NCBI RefSeq assembly: GCF_004363295.1
Contig: NZ_SNYQ01000005.1
Coordinates: 81,728-145,727 of the forward strand
Reading direction: 5' to 3'
Length of the DNA: 64,000 bases
DNA from: Mesocricetibacter intestinalis
GTDB lineage: Bacteria > Pseudomonadota > Gammaproteobacteria > Enterobacterales > Pasteurellaceae
In this document: piece after piece, positions 10,328 to 18,048 of the stretch
Position numbering within the stretch: the stretch's first letter is position 1
Layout: every line of letters starts with the position of its first letter
Made by a program: the position numbers and the translations under genes
The notes under the pieces: generated by a model
The model's database searches: none
The model's input: the letters and a program-made list of their open reading frames with translations, nothing else
What the model was told of the DNA's origin: nothing

Positions 10328-10357
10328 ACGGACGCCCAATGCGTCCGTATTTTTTTG
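10328..10357 (+). terminator. Rho-independent terminator of pgtCBA
   Basis: 8-bp stem ACGGACGC / GCGTCCGT with a 5-nt loop followed by A and seven T, 38 bases after the pgtA stop. Confidence 0.9.
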
Positions 10358-10602
10358 TCGAAAAAATTTTATAAATCGCACATAACACAAAAAAACTTAT
10401 CAATTTTTGACCGCACTTTTAGCTAACTGCACCTAACGCGCCGATATGGAAGAAAAATATTTTTAAATACAACCGGCCTATATTAAAAAATTTGAACTCG
10501 CTCAAATACTTAATAAAAAAGTTAGGGTAGAATTTGTTTGTAGGCCTAGAACATTGTTCAGATTGATGAATAAATTTATGACAACCGGTTAATGGATAAC
10601 TA
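10358..10602. other. Intergenic region upstream of the cas operon
   Basis: About 245 AT-rich bases holding a Pasteurellaceae uptake sequence at 10410-10418 and, presumably, the cas promoter. A TTGAAC element at 10492 has no convincing -10 partner at normal spacing. No gene is seen. Confidence 0.4.
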
Positions 10603-13137
10603 ATGAAAACAAAAACTTTTATCGCACATATTCGTAAAACGGATAAAGCGGAACAATCCGTTGCCATCCATCTTACCGAAACCGCCGCGATTGCCCGCGA
10701 ATTGGCGACTAAGCTGGATTTGCCCGAAGCGGGCGAGTTGCTTGGCTTGATGCACGACTTTGGCAAATATTCCAAGAAATTTCAAAAAAGAATACATAAG
10801 AATAATGGTTTGGAATTTTATGATTTTGATGAAGATGCTGGCACTGATGATCACGACACCAATAAACCAGACCACTCGACAGCAGGGGCTCAATGGATTT
10901 ACCGCCGTCTGAAAAAGTTTGGCGCGCAAAACGGCATCGGCGAATTGGTCGGGCAGATACTGGGCTTGTGCATTGCCTCGCATCACGGCGTTGGGTTGAT
11001 TGACTGCTTAAACTCCGAAGGCGAAGCGGTTTGGTTGAAGCGTTTTCAAAGAGATGATGTGCTCACGCATTTGGCCGAATGTGAGCAAAATGCCGATGAA
11101 ACAATCAAGCGGCAGGCGGATGGTTTGGCAGATAAGGCTTTGATTGACCAAGTGATGAATGTGCTCAAACCCATTGTGCGGCCAATGGTTGATTCTTTTC
11201 AGAAGGAGCGTCCGGCAGGAAAGATTAAAACTTCTCATAAAATTGAAGAATTCTATCTGGGCTGTCTAACCCGCTTTTTATTCAGCTGCCTGATTGATGC
11301 CGATCGCATCAACAGTGCGGATTTTGAACGCGAAGCGCAAAAGGATTTACGCCGCTTGACTCAAAAGCCGAATTGGCAGGAAGTGATAGAGAAGCTCGAA
11401 ATCCATTTAGCCGATTTTGAGATTCGTTACCCGATTGACCAAATCCGCCGTGATATATCCGATGCCTGTCTGCAACGAGCCGCCGATCCTCAGGGAATTT
11501 ACACCCTTAGCGTGCCGACCGGCGGCGGCAAAACGCTGGCGAGCCTGCGCTATGCCTTGCATCATGCACAAAAGCACAATCTTGACCGCATTATCTACAT
11601 CATTCCTTATACTTCCATTATTGACCAAAATGCCGAATCGGTACGCAAGATTTATTGTTTAAACCCAAAAGATAATGGCGATTCGTGCCGCGTATGTTCG
11701 GAATGTCAAAAATGGGTGTTGGAACACCATTCCAACCTTGAGCCCGAAAAACAAAACTGGCAAGACAAGTTACTTTCCGAAAACTGGGATAAGCCGATTG
11801 TGTTTACCACCATGGTGCAGTTTCTCGATGCCTGGTTCGGCGGTGGCACGCGTGGTGCGCGTCATATCCACCCGATGACCAAGAGCGTGCTGATTTTTGA
11901 CGAAATCCAAACTCTGCCGGTGAAATGCGTGCATTTGTTCTGTAACACATTGAATTGGTTAGCTAAATTCGGTAAATCCAGTGCCATATTATGCACTGCT
12001 ACCCAGCCGTTGCTCAATAAGCTGCCCAAATCGGAATTCGGCGAGTTAAAGTTAGCGGAAAATGCCGAGATTATGGGAGACGAGCAAGAAAAAAGAAAGC
12101 TGTTCGACGATTTATCGCGCGTGGAAATCCTCTATCAACCCAAAGCCGGCGGTTGGTCGGTAGAGGAAGCGGGCGGGTTTCTATTGGAACAGTATCAAGC
12201 TTTCTCAAGCTGTCTATTTATTGTAAATACAAAAGAATGGGCTAAAGATTTGTATCAATACTGCCAAAAGCAAAACGTATCATCTGAAGCCTTGTTTCAT
12301 CTCAGCACCAACCAATGTTCGGCACACCGTAAAATCATTTTTGATGAAATCAAAGGCCGTCTGAAAAACAAACAGCCCGTGATTTGCATCAGCACCCAGT
12401 TAATCGAAGCCGGTGTGGATATTTCCATGGCTTGTGTGATTCGGGCTTTGGGGGGATTGGATTCTATTGCCCAAGCGGCGGGGCGTTGTAATCGTCATGG
12501 TGAAAAAGAAGGTAAAGGGCAGGTTTATGTACTGAATTTACAAGAGACTAATTTAGCACGGATATTGCCCGATATTTATCAAGGTCAAGTCCATGCTGAA
12601 CGCATATTGCGCGAATTTGCCGGACAGGATATTTTACAACCTACCGCCATGCAGCGATATTTCCAATATTATTTTTACAATCGCAGCGGTGAGATGAGCT
12701 ATGCGGTTAAAGACAGCGCTTCAGGTAGTCTACTGGATTGGCTTTCCGACAATTCTTCAAATGTTTATGCGGCGAAAAACAATCGAAGAAGTAAGCCGTT
12801 TCCGCTCTTGATGCAGTCATTCAAAAGCGCGGGACAGGCTTTCCAAGCCATTGATGCGCCGACCCGTGCCCTGATTGTGCCATACGGCGAAGGCAGGGAG
12901 TTGATTGCTTCGCTTTGCGGAGAATGGGAACCAAAAAAAATGTACTGCAAATTGGCAAAGGCACAACGGTATAGTGTGAACGTTTTTCCAAATGTGTGGA
13001 AACAACTGGAAGCACAGCAAGCCCTGCAAGAAGTGCAAGCAGGTTCGGGTATTTACTATTTGAAAGATGGGCATTACACCGATGAATACGGCTTGTCGGT
13101 TGATAAAGTCGGTATTATGCCTACATATAATTTTTAG
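10603..13137 (+). CDS. cas3: CRISPR-associated helicase-nuclease Cas3 (type I-C)
   Basis: 844 residues. An N-terminal HD nuclease domain carries L-M-H-D-F-G-K-Y (His51, Asp52) and a second His cluster A-S-H-H-G-V-G. The SF2 helicase follows: Walker A PTGGGKT near residue 306, DEIQ at 433-436, and motif VI Q-A-A-G-R-C-N-R-H-G. Cas3 is recruited to Cascade-bound DNA, nicks and degrades it. It opens an eight-gene operon; cas5c begins 10 bases after its stop. Neisseria-type DNA uptake cores lie at 10904-10913 and 12356-12365. The start has GGA six bases upstream. Confidence 0.95.
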   Translation: MKTKTFIAHIRKTDKAEQSVAIHLTETAAIARELATKLDLPEAGELLGLMHDFGKYSKKFQKRIHKNNGLEFYDFDEDAGTDDHDTNKPDHSTAGAQWIYRRLKKFGAQNGIGELVGQILGLCIASHHGVGLIDCLNSEGEAVWLKRFQRDDVLTHLAECEQNADETIKRQADGLADKALIDQVMNVLKPIVRPMVDSFQKERPAGKIKTSHKIEEFYLGCLTRFLFSCLIDADRINSADFEREAQKDLRRLTQKPNWQEVIEKLEIHLADFEIRYPIDQIRRDISDACLQRAADPQGIYTLSVPTGGGKTLASLRYALHHAQKHNLDRIIYIIPYTSIIDQNAESVRKIYCLNPKDNGDSCRVCSECQKWVLEHHSNLEPEKQNWQDKLLSENWDKPIVFTTMVQFLDAWFGGGTRGARHIHPMTKSVLIFDEIQTLPVKCVHLFCNTLNWLAKFGKSSAILCTATQPLLNKLPKSEFGELKLAENAEIMGDEQEKRKLFDDLSRVEILYQPKAGGWSVEEAGGFLLEQYQAFSSCLFIVNTKEWAKDLYQYCQKQNVSSEALFHLSTNQCSAHRKIIFDEIKGRLKNKQPVICISTQLIEAGVDISMACVIRALGGLDSIAQAAGRCNRHGEKEGKGQVYVLNLQETNLARILPDIYQGQVHAERILREFAGQDILQPTAMQRYFQYYFYNRSGEMSYAVKDSASGSLLDWLSDNSSNVYAAKNNRRSKPFPLLMQSFKSAGQAFQAIDAPTRALIVPYGEGRELIASLCGEWEPKKMYCKLAKAQRYSVNVFPNVWKQLEAQQALQEVQAGSGIYYLKDGHYTDEYGLSVDKVGIMPTYNF

Positions 13138-13147
13138 AAGGAGCAAT

Positions 13148-13885
13148 ATGAACAGCACAATTACTTTCCGCGTTTGGGGACGGCAGGCGTTGTTTACTGA
13201 CCCGGTTACTAAAATAGGCGGAGAAAAATTCAGCTATCAAGTGCCGACCTATGAGGCGATAAAAGGTATTTTGAAAAGCATTTACTGGAAACCCACACTG
13301 ATTTGGCATATCGATAAAATTCGGGTAATGAAACCGATTCGTACCCAGAGTAAATCCACCAAACCTTTGGATTGGAACGGTGGCAATACGCTGGCGATTT
13401 ACACCTTTCTGCAAGATGTAGAATACCAGGTACAGGCGCATTTTACCTGGAACGAATATTGGGATGAGCTGAAAAACGACCGTAATTTAGGCAAACATAT
13501 GGCTATTGCGGAAAGAATGCTGGAACGTGGCGGGCGGCAGGATATTTTCTTGGGTACGCGCGATTGTCAAGGCTATGTGGAGCCGTGCGAGTTCGGTAGC
13601 CCAAGTCGAGACGGCAAAGCCGGCTTTTACGATGACATCGATAATCTCGATTTCGGGCTAATGTTTCACAGCTTTGGCTATCCCGAAGAAACGGGTAAAC
13701 ACGAATTAATTAGCCGTTTTTGGCAGGCCAATATGCAGTATGGCGTGATTGAATTCCCAAGCGTAAACGATAATACAGGCCGTCTGAAAACCCGCTTTAT
13801 TCGCAACATGCAGCCTGAAAAACCATTCAAACGCGGCGAAAACGTGAAGCCTGTGGAAGATGAAGCCAAGGAGTTGGGATTATGA
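13148..13885 (+). CDS. cas5: Cas5c, crRNA-processing endoribonuclease of type I-C Cascade
   Basis: 245 residues, Cas5d/Cas5c family (N-terminal NSTITFRVWGRQALFTDP, then SYQVPTYEAIKGILKSIYWKP). In type I-C there is no Cas6; Cas5c cuts the repeat RNA at the base of its hairpin and stays on the 5-prime handle. The array fits: eleven bases (TGTGTTGAAAC) follow the hairpin in each repeat, the handle length known for this family. The start is the ATG at 13148; the frame is open further upstream but only inside cas3. It overlaps cas8c by 4 bases and contains one DUS. Confidence 0.93.
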   Translation: MNSTITFRVWGRQALFTDPVTKIGGEKFSYQVPTYEAIKGILKSIYWKPTLIWHIDKIRVMKPIRTQSKSTKPLDWNGGNTLAIYTFLQDVEYQVQAHFTWNEYWDELKNDRNLGKHMAIAERMLERGGRQDIFLGTRDCQGYVEPCEFGSPSRDGKAGFYDDIDNLDFGLMFHSFGYPEETGKHELISRFWQANMQYGVIEFPSVNDNTGRLKTRFIRNMQPEKPFKRGENVKPVEDEAKELGL

Positions 13886-15942
13886 GTTGGATGCAGAAAT
13901 TGTATCGGACGTATAACGAAGTTGAGAAAAGCGCCGATTTGTCAGATTTAGATAAAGCAAACCTTGCGCCGTTATGGCATAGCCCACAGACTGCACATAT
14001 CAACATTACATTAGATGGTGATGGAAATTTTATTTCTGCAAGAGTATTAAGCGATAAACCTATTGTGATGTTGCCTGTAACTGAAAATTCTGAAGGGCGT
14101 ACAAGTGGTCTAGCTCCACACGCTTTGGCAGATAGCTTGCAGTATATTGCTAAGGATTTGAGACTTACCTATACCGCAGAAATAACGAAAGAAGTAGAAG
14201 GGAAAAACGGAAAAAGGAAAACAGTTAAAGAGAAAAAAGAAGATTTTATTTTTAATCTCTATTCCGAACAGCTAGATAAATGGTGTACCTATACGGATAA
14301 TTCTAAAATTTTGGCTATACAAAAATATGTGCATAAAGGCAATGTTTTAGCAGATTTGATTAAAGCCAAGGTTGTTCCAACAAACGAGCAAGGAGATTTG
14401 TTAGATAACTGGATTGAAAAAGAAAATCAAGGGCATCCCAAGCCTGAACTATTCAACGTACTAGCTAAAGAGAAAGGTAAATTTGAAATACGTAAAGCGC
14501 TTGTTATTTGGTCAGTTGAGCTTCCCAATGATTTAACACCTGAAACATGGAAGGATAAAGCCATTCAACAAAGTTGGGGAGAATATTATCAAAGCACATT
14601 GGATAGCCAATTTTGTATGATGATAGGCGAAGAACAGAAGATACGTGAAAGCCACCCGGCCAAACTAACCTATACAGGTGATAAAGCCAAGTTGATTTCT
14701 GCAAACGATAAAGATGGCTATACCTTTAGAGGTCGTTTTGAAACAGCTAATCAGGCAAGCAGTATTTCTGCGGAAGTTTCCCATAAATCACATGCAGCAT
14801 TGCGCTGGCTGATTGGCCGTCAAGGCATCCGCAACGGCGATCAAGTTACCGTTGCATGGGCGATCAGCGGCAAAGAAATCCCTTCGCCGATGCAAGATAC
14901 GTTCGAGGAAATCGACTGGGACAATCTGGATACTAGCGCGGTTGAAGAAGCCGAAGCCAATATGCCGTCTGAAAACGAAACCGGTGTCGACTGGTCAGTT
15001 AATATCGGGCAGCAAGCCGCCGCTATTATTAAAAAGAAACTGCACGGCTACAAAAAAGAGCTGAAAGAGCATGAGCAGATTTCACTGTTGATGCTGGATT
15101 CCGCTACGCCGGGTCGCATGGCATTGAGCTATTACCAAGAGTTTCTGCCCGTTGATTATTTTGCTAATCTGGATGCGTGGATAGACCATTTTTCTTGGTA
15201 TCAACGCCACAGCATAGAAAAGCCGAAGGGTAAAAAAACAGATAAGCAAACCCTTTGGGCATTCGTGCCGCCGTCGCCGGCTGCCATCGGCTATGCCGTT
15301 TACGGACAGGCATTGAGCGATACCCTGAAAAAACAGCTCTATGCCCGCCTGCTGCCAGTGATTGCCGGCGGAAAAAATGTACTGATTCCTTATGATTTGG
15401 TGCAACAGAGTTTTCAGACGGCCTGCAATCCCAACGGCAGCGAACATTGGGAATGGGAACGCAACATCGGCGTCGCCTGTGCCTTATACAAAGGCTGGCG
15501 CGCCCGTCATCAAAATCCATCACAACGGAGAACTTACTCTATGAGTTTAGATATGGAAAACCGCTCACGCGATTATTTGTACGGTAGACTGCTGGCTATC
15601 GCCGAAAACATTGAATCCTACGCACTTTATTTAGCGGAGGAAAAACGTGCCACTACTGCCGAGCGTTATATGCAGCGCTTTGCTGAACACCCATTCAGCA
15701 CTTGGCGCAATATTGAACTGGCGTTGAAACCCTATCAAGACCGCTTGCGCAGTCGTGGCAAAGATACGGGCACGCAAGCCATCGGCGAAATTATGGAGCT
15801 GTTCCAAAGCAATGATTTTATCTGCGACGACAAATTAAGCGGCGAGTTTCTTCTTGGTTATCATTGCCAAAAAATGGAAATCAACCGCCAAATTGTCGAG
15901 CGCAAAGCTGCCAAGCAAAAGAAAACCGAAACCGCTAAATAA
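13882..15942 (+). CDS. cas8c: Cas8c (Csd1), large subunit of type I-C Cascade
   Basis: 686 residues, somewhat long for Csd1. The start MSWMQKLYRTYNEVE and the region around H-A-A-L-R-W-L-I-G-R-Q-G are typical. Cas8c recognises the PAM and helps open target DNA. Codons from roughly 13,960 to 14,800 are visibly AT-richer than the rest of the gene and of its neighbours, so the N-terminal half may have been replaced by recombination. Two DUS copies (14962, 15413) flank or follow that stretch. A separate start for Cas11c lies in frame at 15541. It overlaps cas5c by 4 bases. Confidence 0.93.
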   Translation: MSWMQKLYRTYNEVEKSADLSDLDKANLAPLWHSPQTAHINITLDGDGNFISARVLSDKPIVMLPVTENSEGRTSGLAPHALADSLQYIAKDLRLTYTAEITKEVEGKNGKRKTVKEKKEDFIFNLYSEQLDKWCTYTDNSKILAIQKYVHKGNVLADLIKAKVVPTNEQGDLLDNWIEKENQGHPKPELFNVLAKEKGKFEIRKALVIWSVELPNDLTPETWKDKAIQQSWGEYYQSTLDSQFCMMIGEEQKIRESHPAKLTYTGDKAKLISANDKDGYTFRGRFETANQASSISAEVSHKSHAALRWLIGRQGIRNGDQVTVAWAISGKEIPSPMQDTFEEIDWDNLDTSAVEEAEANMPSENETGVDWSVNIGQQAAAIIKKKLHGYKKELKEHEQISLLMLDSATPGRMALSYYQEFLPVDYFANLDAWIDHFSWYQRHSIEKPKGKKTDKQTLWAFVPPSPAAIGYAVYGQALSDTLKKQLYARLLPVIAGGKNVLIPYDLVQQSFQTACNPNGSEHWEWERNIGVACALYKGWRARHQNPSQRRTYSMSLDMENRSRDYLYGRLLAIAENIESYALYLAEEKRATTAERYMQRFAEHPFSTWRNIELALKPYQDRLRSRGKDTGTQAIGEIMELFQSNDFICDDKLSGEFLLGYHCQKMEINRQIVERKAAKQKKTETAK
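15541..15942 (+). CDS. cas11c: Cas11c small subunit, internal translation start within cas8c
   Basis: In-frame ATG (codon 554 of cas8c) preceded by CGGAG, with ten bases between GGAG and the ATG, would give a 133-residue helical protein starting MSLDMENRSRDYLYGRLL. In type I-C systems a Cas11 small subunit is known to be made from the 3-prime end of cas8c by internal initiation and to be required for a complete Cascade. Position and length agree with those cases; expression here is inferred. Confidence 0.65.
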   Translation: MSLDMENRSRDYLYGRLLAIAENIESYALYLAEEKRATTAERYMQRFAEHPFSTWRNIELALKPYQDRLRSRGKDTGTQAIGEIMELFQSNDFICDDKLSGEFLLGYHCQKMEINRQIVERKAAKQKKTETAK

Positions 15943-15967
15943 CCCAAAACATTGAAAGGAAAACAAC

Positions 15968-16816
15968 ATGAGCTTAACCAAAAAAATCGACTTTGCCCTG
16001 ATTCTTAAAGTTACCAACGCCAATCCCAACGGTGACCCCTTAAACGGCAACCGCCCGCGCGCCGACTTCCAAGGCTTCGGCGAAATGACAGATGTATGCC
16101 TGAAACGCAAAATCCGTGATCGCCTGCAAGACAGCGGCGAAAGTATTTTCGTACAGTCCGACGAAAAGAAAACCGACGGCATGACCAGCCTTGCCAATCG
16201 CGCCAAAGACAAAGAAGTTGGCTTGGGGGCAGACGCATTTAATGCCAAAAAAGCCAATAAAGACCAAACCACCAAACAAGCTTGTGAAAAATGGCTGGAC
16301 GTGCGCAGTTTCGGTCAAGTATTCGCCTTCGGCAAAAGCGATGAAGGCGCAGGCGTATCGATTGCTGTACGCGGCCCTGTAACTATCCAATCGGCATTCA
16401 GCGTCGAGCCGGTCAATATCACCAGCACGCAAATCACTAAAAGCGTGAGCGGTGAAGACCCTAAGGAAGGTAAAAATAAAAGTTCCGACACCATGGGCAT
16501 GAAACACCGCGTGGATAGCGGCATTTACGTCGCCTTCGGCGCCATGTCGCCGCAGCTTGCCGAACGCACTGGCTTTTCTGACACCGATGCCGACAAAATC
16601 AAAACCGTGTTAACCAAACTGTTTGAAGGCGATGCCTCATCCGCCCGCCCCGAAGGCAGCATGCAAGTGCTGAAACTGATTTGGTGGGAACACAACTGCA
16701 AAGCAGGGCAATATTCATCCGCCAAAGTGCATGGCAGCCTGAAAGTCAATGCAGACGGCAGTTATGAATTAAATAATTTCGACGGCTTGGTTCCTGCCGA
16801 GATTGACGGCTTCTAA
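15968..16816 (+). CDS. cas7: Cas7c (Csd2), backbone subunit of type I-C Cascade
   Basis: 282 residues of the Csd2/Csh2 family: the opening K-I-D-F-A-L-I-L-K-V-T-N-A-N-P-N-G-D-P and the later D-S-G-I-Y-V-A-F-G-A segment are diagnostic. Several copies polymerise along the crRNA spacer to form the Cascade backbone. It begins 25 bases after cas8c with AAAGGA as ribosome site, and its stop is followed directly by the cas4 ATG. GC content is higher than that of ordinary genes in the window. Confidence 0.95.
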   Translation: MSLTKKIDFALILKVTNANPNGDPLNGNRPRADFQGFGEMTDVCLKRKIRDRLQDSGESIFVQSDEKKTDGMTSLANRAKDKEVGLGADAFNAKKANKDQTTKQACEKWLDVRSFGQVFAFGKSDEGAGVSIAVRGPVTIQSAFSVEPVNITSTQITKSVSGEDPKEGKNKSSDTMGMKHRVDSGIYVAFGAMSPQLAERTGFSDTDADKIKTVLTKLFEGDASSARPEGSMQVLKLIWWEHNCKAGQYSSAKVHGSLKVNADGSYELNNFDGLVPAEIDGF

Positions 16817-17485
16817 ATGGCGGGAGATTTACAAAATTCCGCAGCAAACCCACTGCTTGCAGGCGCGGGGGAACGGGATTTGCCCACTGTTTCCCTCTCC
16901 GCATTGCAACACTACGCCTTCTGCCCGCGCCAATGCGCGTTGATTCACAACGAGCAGGCGTGGGTGGAGAACTACCTCACCGCGCAGGGGCGTTCGCTAC
17001 ACGAGCTGGTGGATTCGGGCGAGCCGGAAACACGCAAAGGTGTGCGCTTCGAGCGCAGCGTGCATGTGTCGGCGCAGCGGTTGGGCATCAGCGGCATTGT
17101 CGATATGGTTGAACATGATTTGGTTTCAGGCAGCCTGAAACCGGTGGAATATAAACGCGGCAAGCCAAAGCCCGAGCCGTTCGACGAAATCCAGCTTTGC
17201 GCGCAGGCGCTGTGTTTGGAAGAAATGACCGGGCAAACCATCGCTGAGGGCGCGCTGTGGTATATGCAAACTCGCCACCGCGTGCTGGTGGTGTTTTCAG
17301 ACGGCCTTAGAGCGCAAACGCTGGCCGTTATCGCCCAAGTGCGCGAACTCTTGGCAAGCGGGCAAACCCCGCCGCCGGTGTACGGCAAACGCTGCAAAGC
17401 CTGCTCGCTGGTGGAAATTTGCCAGCCGAAGTTGTTGGAGAAGGATAGGTCGGCGAGGTATGTGGAGGGGTTGTTTGGGGAGTGA
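16817..17485 (+). CDS. cas4: Cas4 exonuclease of the type I-C adaptation module
   Basis: 222 residues of the RecB-like Cas4 family. It has the N-terminal cysteine in Y-C-P-R-Q-C (iron-sulfur ligand), the nuclease segment V-E-Y-K-R-G-K-P-K and a C-terminal cysteine cluster C-K-A-C-S-L-V-E-I-C. Cas4 trims prespacers and selects the PAM end during Cas1-Cas2 integration. The ATG abuts the cas7 stop. The gene is clearly GC-richer than the following DUF1643 gene and carries a Neisseria DUS at 17296-17307 and a Kingella-type DUS at 17128-17139. Its stop overlaps the next start by 4 bases (GTGA). Confidence 0.95.
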   Translation: MAGDLQNSAANPLLAGAGERDLPTVSLSALQHYAFCPRQCALIHNEQAWVENYLTAQGRSLHELVDSGEPETRKGVRFERSVHVSAQRLGISGIVDMVEHDLVSGSLKPVEYKRGKPKPEPFDEIQLCAQALCLEEMTGQTIAEGALWYMQTRHRVLVVFSDGLRAQTLAVIAQVRELLASGQTPPPVYGKRCKACSLVEICQPKLLEKDRSARYVEGLFGE

Positions 17486-18048
17486 GAGTTTTAAATCAAT
17501 ATATGGCAGTGAAATTTATGGAATACAATATAGACGTATACGAAATTGATGAAACCAATAAATATCGTTTTGCTCTTGGTAGTTTATCAGAGAAAACTTT
17601 ATTTGTTTTTGGTGTAAATCCAAGTACAGCAGATGACAAAAAACCTGATAACACAATTAAAAAGGTGATGGGGTTTGCAGAAAAGAATGGATATAAAAGT
17701 TTTATGATGCTTAATTTATATCCACAAAGAGCTACTAACCCCAATAAATTATCAAATGAAATAGATAGAATGATGATGAATAAAAATCTCGAAGTTATTT
17801 TGCACCTTCTATCTTTAAAAAAAGAAGCTGATATTTTATTGGCTTGGGGTGGATTGATATTTTCCCGTTCATATTTGCCTTTATGTTTGAAAGAAATTTA
17901 CCAGTCCATTAAAGATTATTCGTTAAATTTTTATAGGATTGGTGATTTTTTAAAATCTGGACAGCCACGACATCCTTTGTATGCAGGATATAAACAAGAG
18001 TTTCAAGTAGTAGATATGGATAAATATTTGCAGGAATTTAACATCTGA
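17482..18048 (+). CDS. DUF1643-family protein inserted between cas4 and cas1
   Basis: 188 residues, cytoplasmic, no membrane segment. It carries the DUF1643 signature blocks: V-N-P-S-T-A-D, then D-N-T-I-K-K, N-L-Y-P-Q-R-A-T-N-P, L-L-A-W-G-G and G-Q-P-R-H-P-L-Y. The family has no established biochemical role. The gene is much AT-richer than cas4 and the start of cas1 on either side. It overlaps cas4 by four bases (GTGA) and cas1 by one (TGATG), so it is translationally coupled to the operon. In-frame ATGs at 17503 and 17518 are alternative starts. No standard type I-C operon contains it; a role in adaptation, interference control or defence is inference from position only. Confidence 0.85.
   Translation: MRVLNQYMAVKFMEYNIDVYEIDETNKYRFALGSLSEKTLFVFGVNPSTADDKKPDNTIKKVMGFAEKNGYKSFMMLNLYPQRATNPNKLSNEIDRMMMNKNLEVILHLLSLKKEADILLAWGGLIFSRSYLPLCLKEIYQSIKDYSLNFYRIGDFLKSGQPRHPLYAGYKQEFQVVDMDKYLQEFNI

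Larger units (their letters stand above)
10904..17307. repeat. Six Neisseria-type DNA uptake sequences (DUS) dispersed in cas3 to cas4
   Basis: The 10-mer GCCGTCTGAA, or its complement, lies at 10904-10913, 12356-12365, 13779-13788, 14964-14973, 15413-15422 and 17296-17305. Five extend to a full 12-mer: AGGCCGTCTGAA at 12354, 13777 and, on the other strand, 15413 and 17296; ATGCCGTCTGAA at 14962. I found no other copy in the window. The Kingella-type core GCAGCCTGAA is also present at 13810, 16734 and 17130. Chance expectation for the Neisseria 10-mer over this stretch is far below one copy. Confidence 0.85.

Noticed and set aside
10419..10986. Antisense frames over the cas3 start
   Set aside because: No ribosome sites; they mirror cas3 codon structure.
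17128..17139. Kingella- and Simonsiella-type uptake words as proof of a Kingella donor
   Set aside because: Only three short cores, one overlapping palindrome, within coding sequence; too few to name the donor.
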